Below, one piece after another: positions 13,971 to 14,237 of a stretch of DNA of 14,237 nucleotides. This DNA is from REBR01 sp033721915 (GTDB taxonomy: Bacteria; Pseudomonadota; Gammaproteobacteria; Pseudomonadales; Oleiphilaceae): the NCBI GenBank assembly GCA_033721915.1, contig JAWWAC010000068.1, positions 1 to 14,237 of the forward strand. The letters run 5' to 3'. Each line of letters begins with the position of its first letter. Within the stretch, counting starts at the first letter, position 1. The translations under genes and the position numbers were made by a program. The notes below the pieces were generated by a model. The model was not told the DNA's origin and did no database searches. It saw only the letters and a list, made by a program, of their open reading frames with translations.

Positions 13971-14237
13971 CTAGGCCTTGTGTGCCTGCTCCAGATACTC
14001 GTGGGACTGCATCTCCAGCAGCCGCGATTCCGTGCGCTCAAACTCAAAGCTCAGGCGCCCGCCCTGGTACAGCTCGTGGATGGGCGCCTCGGCGGAGAGG
14101 ATCACCTTGACGCAGCGGTCGTAGAATTCGTCGATCATGTTCACGAAACGCCGTGCTCGGTCATCGCTGTCCGCATTCATGACCGGGACATTGCTGATGA
14201 TAATGGCGTGGTATTCACGGGCCAGTTCGATGTAGTC
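13971..14237 (-). CDS. zapE: Cell division protein ZapE (AFG1-like ATPase), C-terminal 88 residues (cut by right edge)
   Basis: The frame enters from the right edge and ends at a TAG at 13971. The visible part reads DYIELAREYHAIIISNVPVMN, then DRARRFVNMIDEFYDRCVKVILSAEAP, ELYQGGRLSFEFERTESRLLEMQSHEYL (given in part), the characteristic end of the AFG1/ZapE P-loop ATPase family: the RRF-ID-FYD segment carries the sensor/arginine-finger region and the FEFERT-SRL-EMQS segment is the usual C-terminus. ZapE is a cytoplasmic ATPase that acts on FtsZ rings in E. coli. The Walker motifs would lie outside the window. Confidence 0.93.
   Translation of the reverse strand, partial: DYIELAREYHAIIISNVPVMNADSDDRARRFVNMIDEFYDRCVKVILSAEAPIHELYQGGRLSFEFERTESRLLEMQSHEYLEQAHKA

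Overview
This window is a GC-rich chromosomal segment, most likely from a gammaproteobacterium of the Pseudomonadales/Oceanospirillales kind. The evidence is the set of housekeeping genes: a bioB-bioF-bioH-bioC biotin cluster with a divergent comF-type gene, srkA (yihE), cmoA-cmoB and zapE, together with a DUF1302/DUF1329 outer-membrane pair that is common in Pseudomonas, Marinobacter and Alcanivorax relatives. The genus cannot be fixed from the sequence alone. No plasmid, phage, CRISPR or tRNA signal was seen.

Left part (1-3927): on the minus strand bioB, bioF, bioH and the start of a further gene (probably bioC) form one tight operon in which each gene overlaps the next by 8-23 nt. The last gene runs off the left edge and carries an unusual 7-residue tandem repeat near its N-terminus. 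A ComF-family phosphoribosyltransferase gene points the opposite way from bioB across a 75-bp intergenic region.

A 384-bp AT-richer palindromic element (3952-4335) follows. It has about 110-bp terminal inverted repeats starting GGGGTCGGACCA and contains further nested hairpins. It lies between the convergent comF and an L-2-hydroxyglutarate-oxidase-like FAD gene, and it supplies the last codons and stop of the FAD gene. It looks like a non-autonomous mobile element (MITE-like or REP/BIME-like). It is the most unusual feature of the window.

Middle (4314-8965): the FAD oxidoreductase gene (minus) diverges from a rightward run: a small membrane-anchored protein of unknown function, the stress kinase SrkA, and the tRNA wobble-uridine cmo5U enzymes CmoA and CmoB (4-nt start/stop overlap).

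Right part (8966-14237): a minus-strand DUF1302 (beta-barrel) and DUF1329 (periplasmic) operon ends in a clear intrinsic terminator. Across a 359-bp promoter region a thiolase gene is transcribed rightward. It is followed by hairpins including a likely bidirectional terminator, and then by the 3' end of zapE on the minus strand, cut by the right edge.

Most of the window is ordinary core genome. The points worth a second look are the palindromic element and its effect on the neighbouring gene, the repeat-bearing N-terminus of the putative BioC, the DUF1302/DUF1329 pair next to a thiolase gene without a visible RND pump, and some possible regulatory symmetry in intergenic regions.
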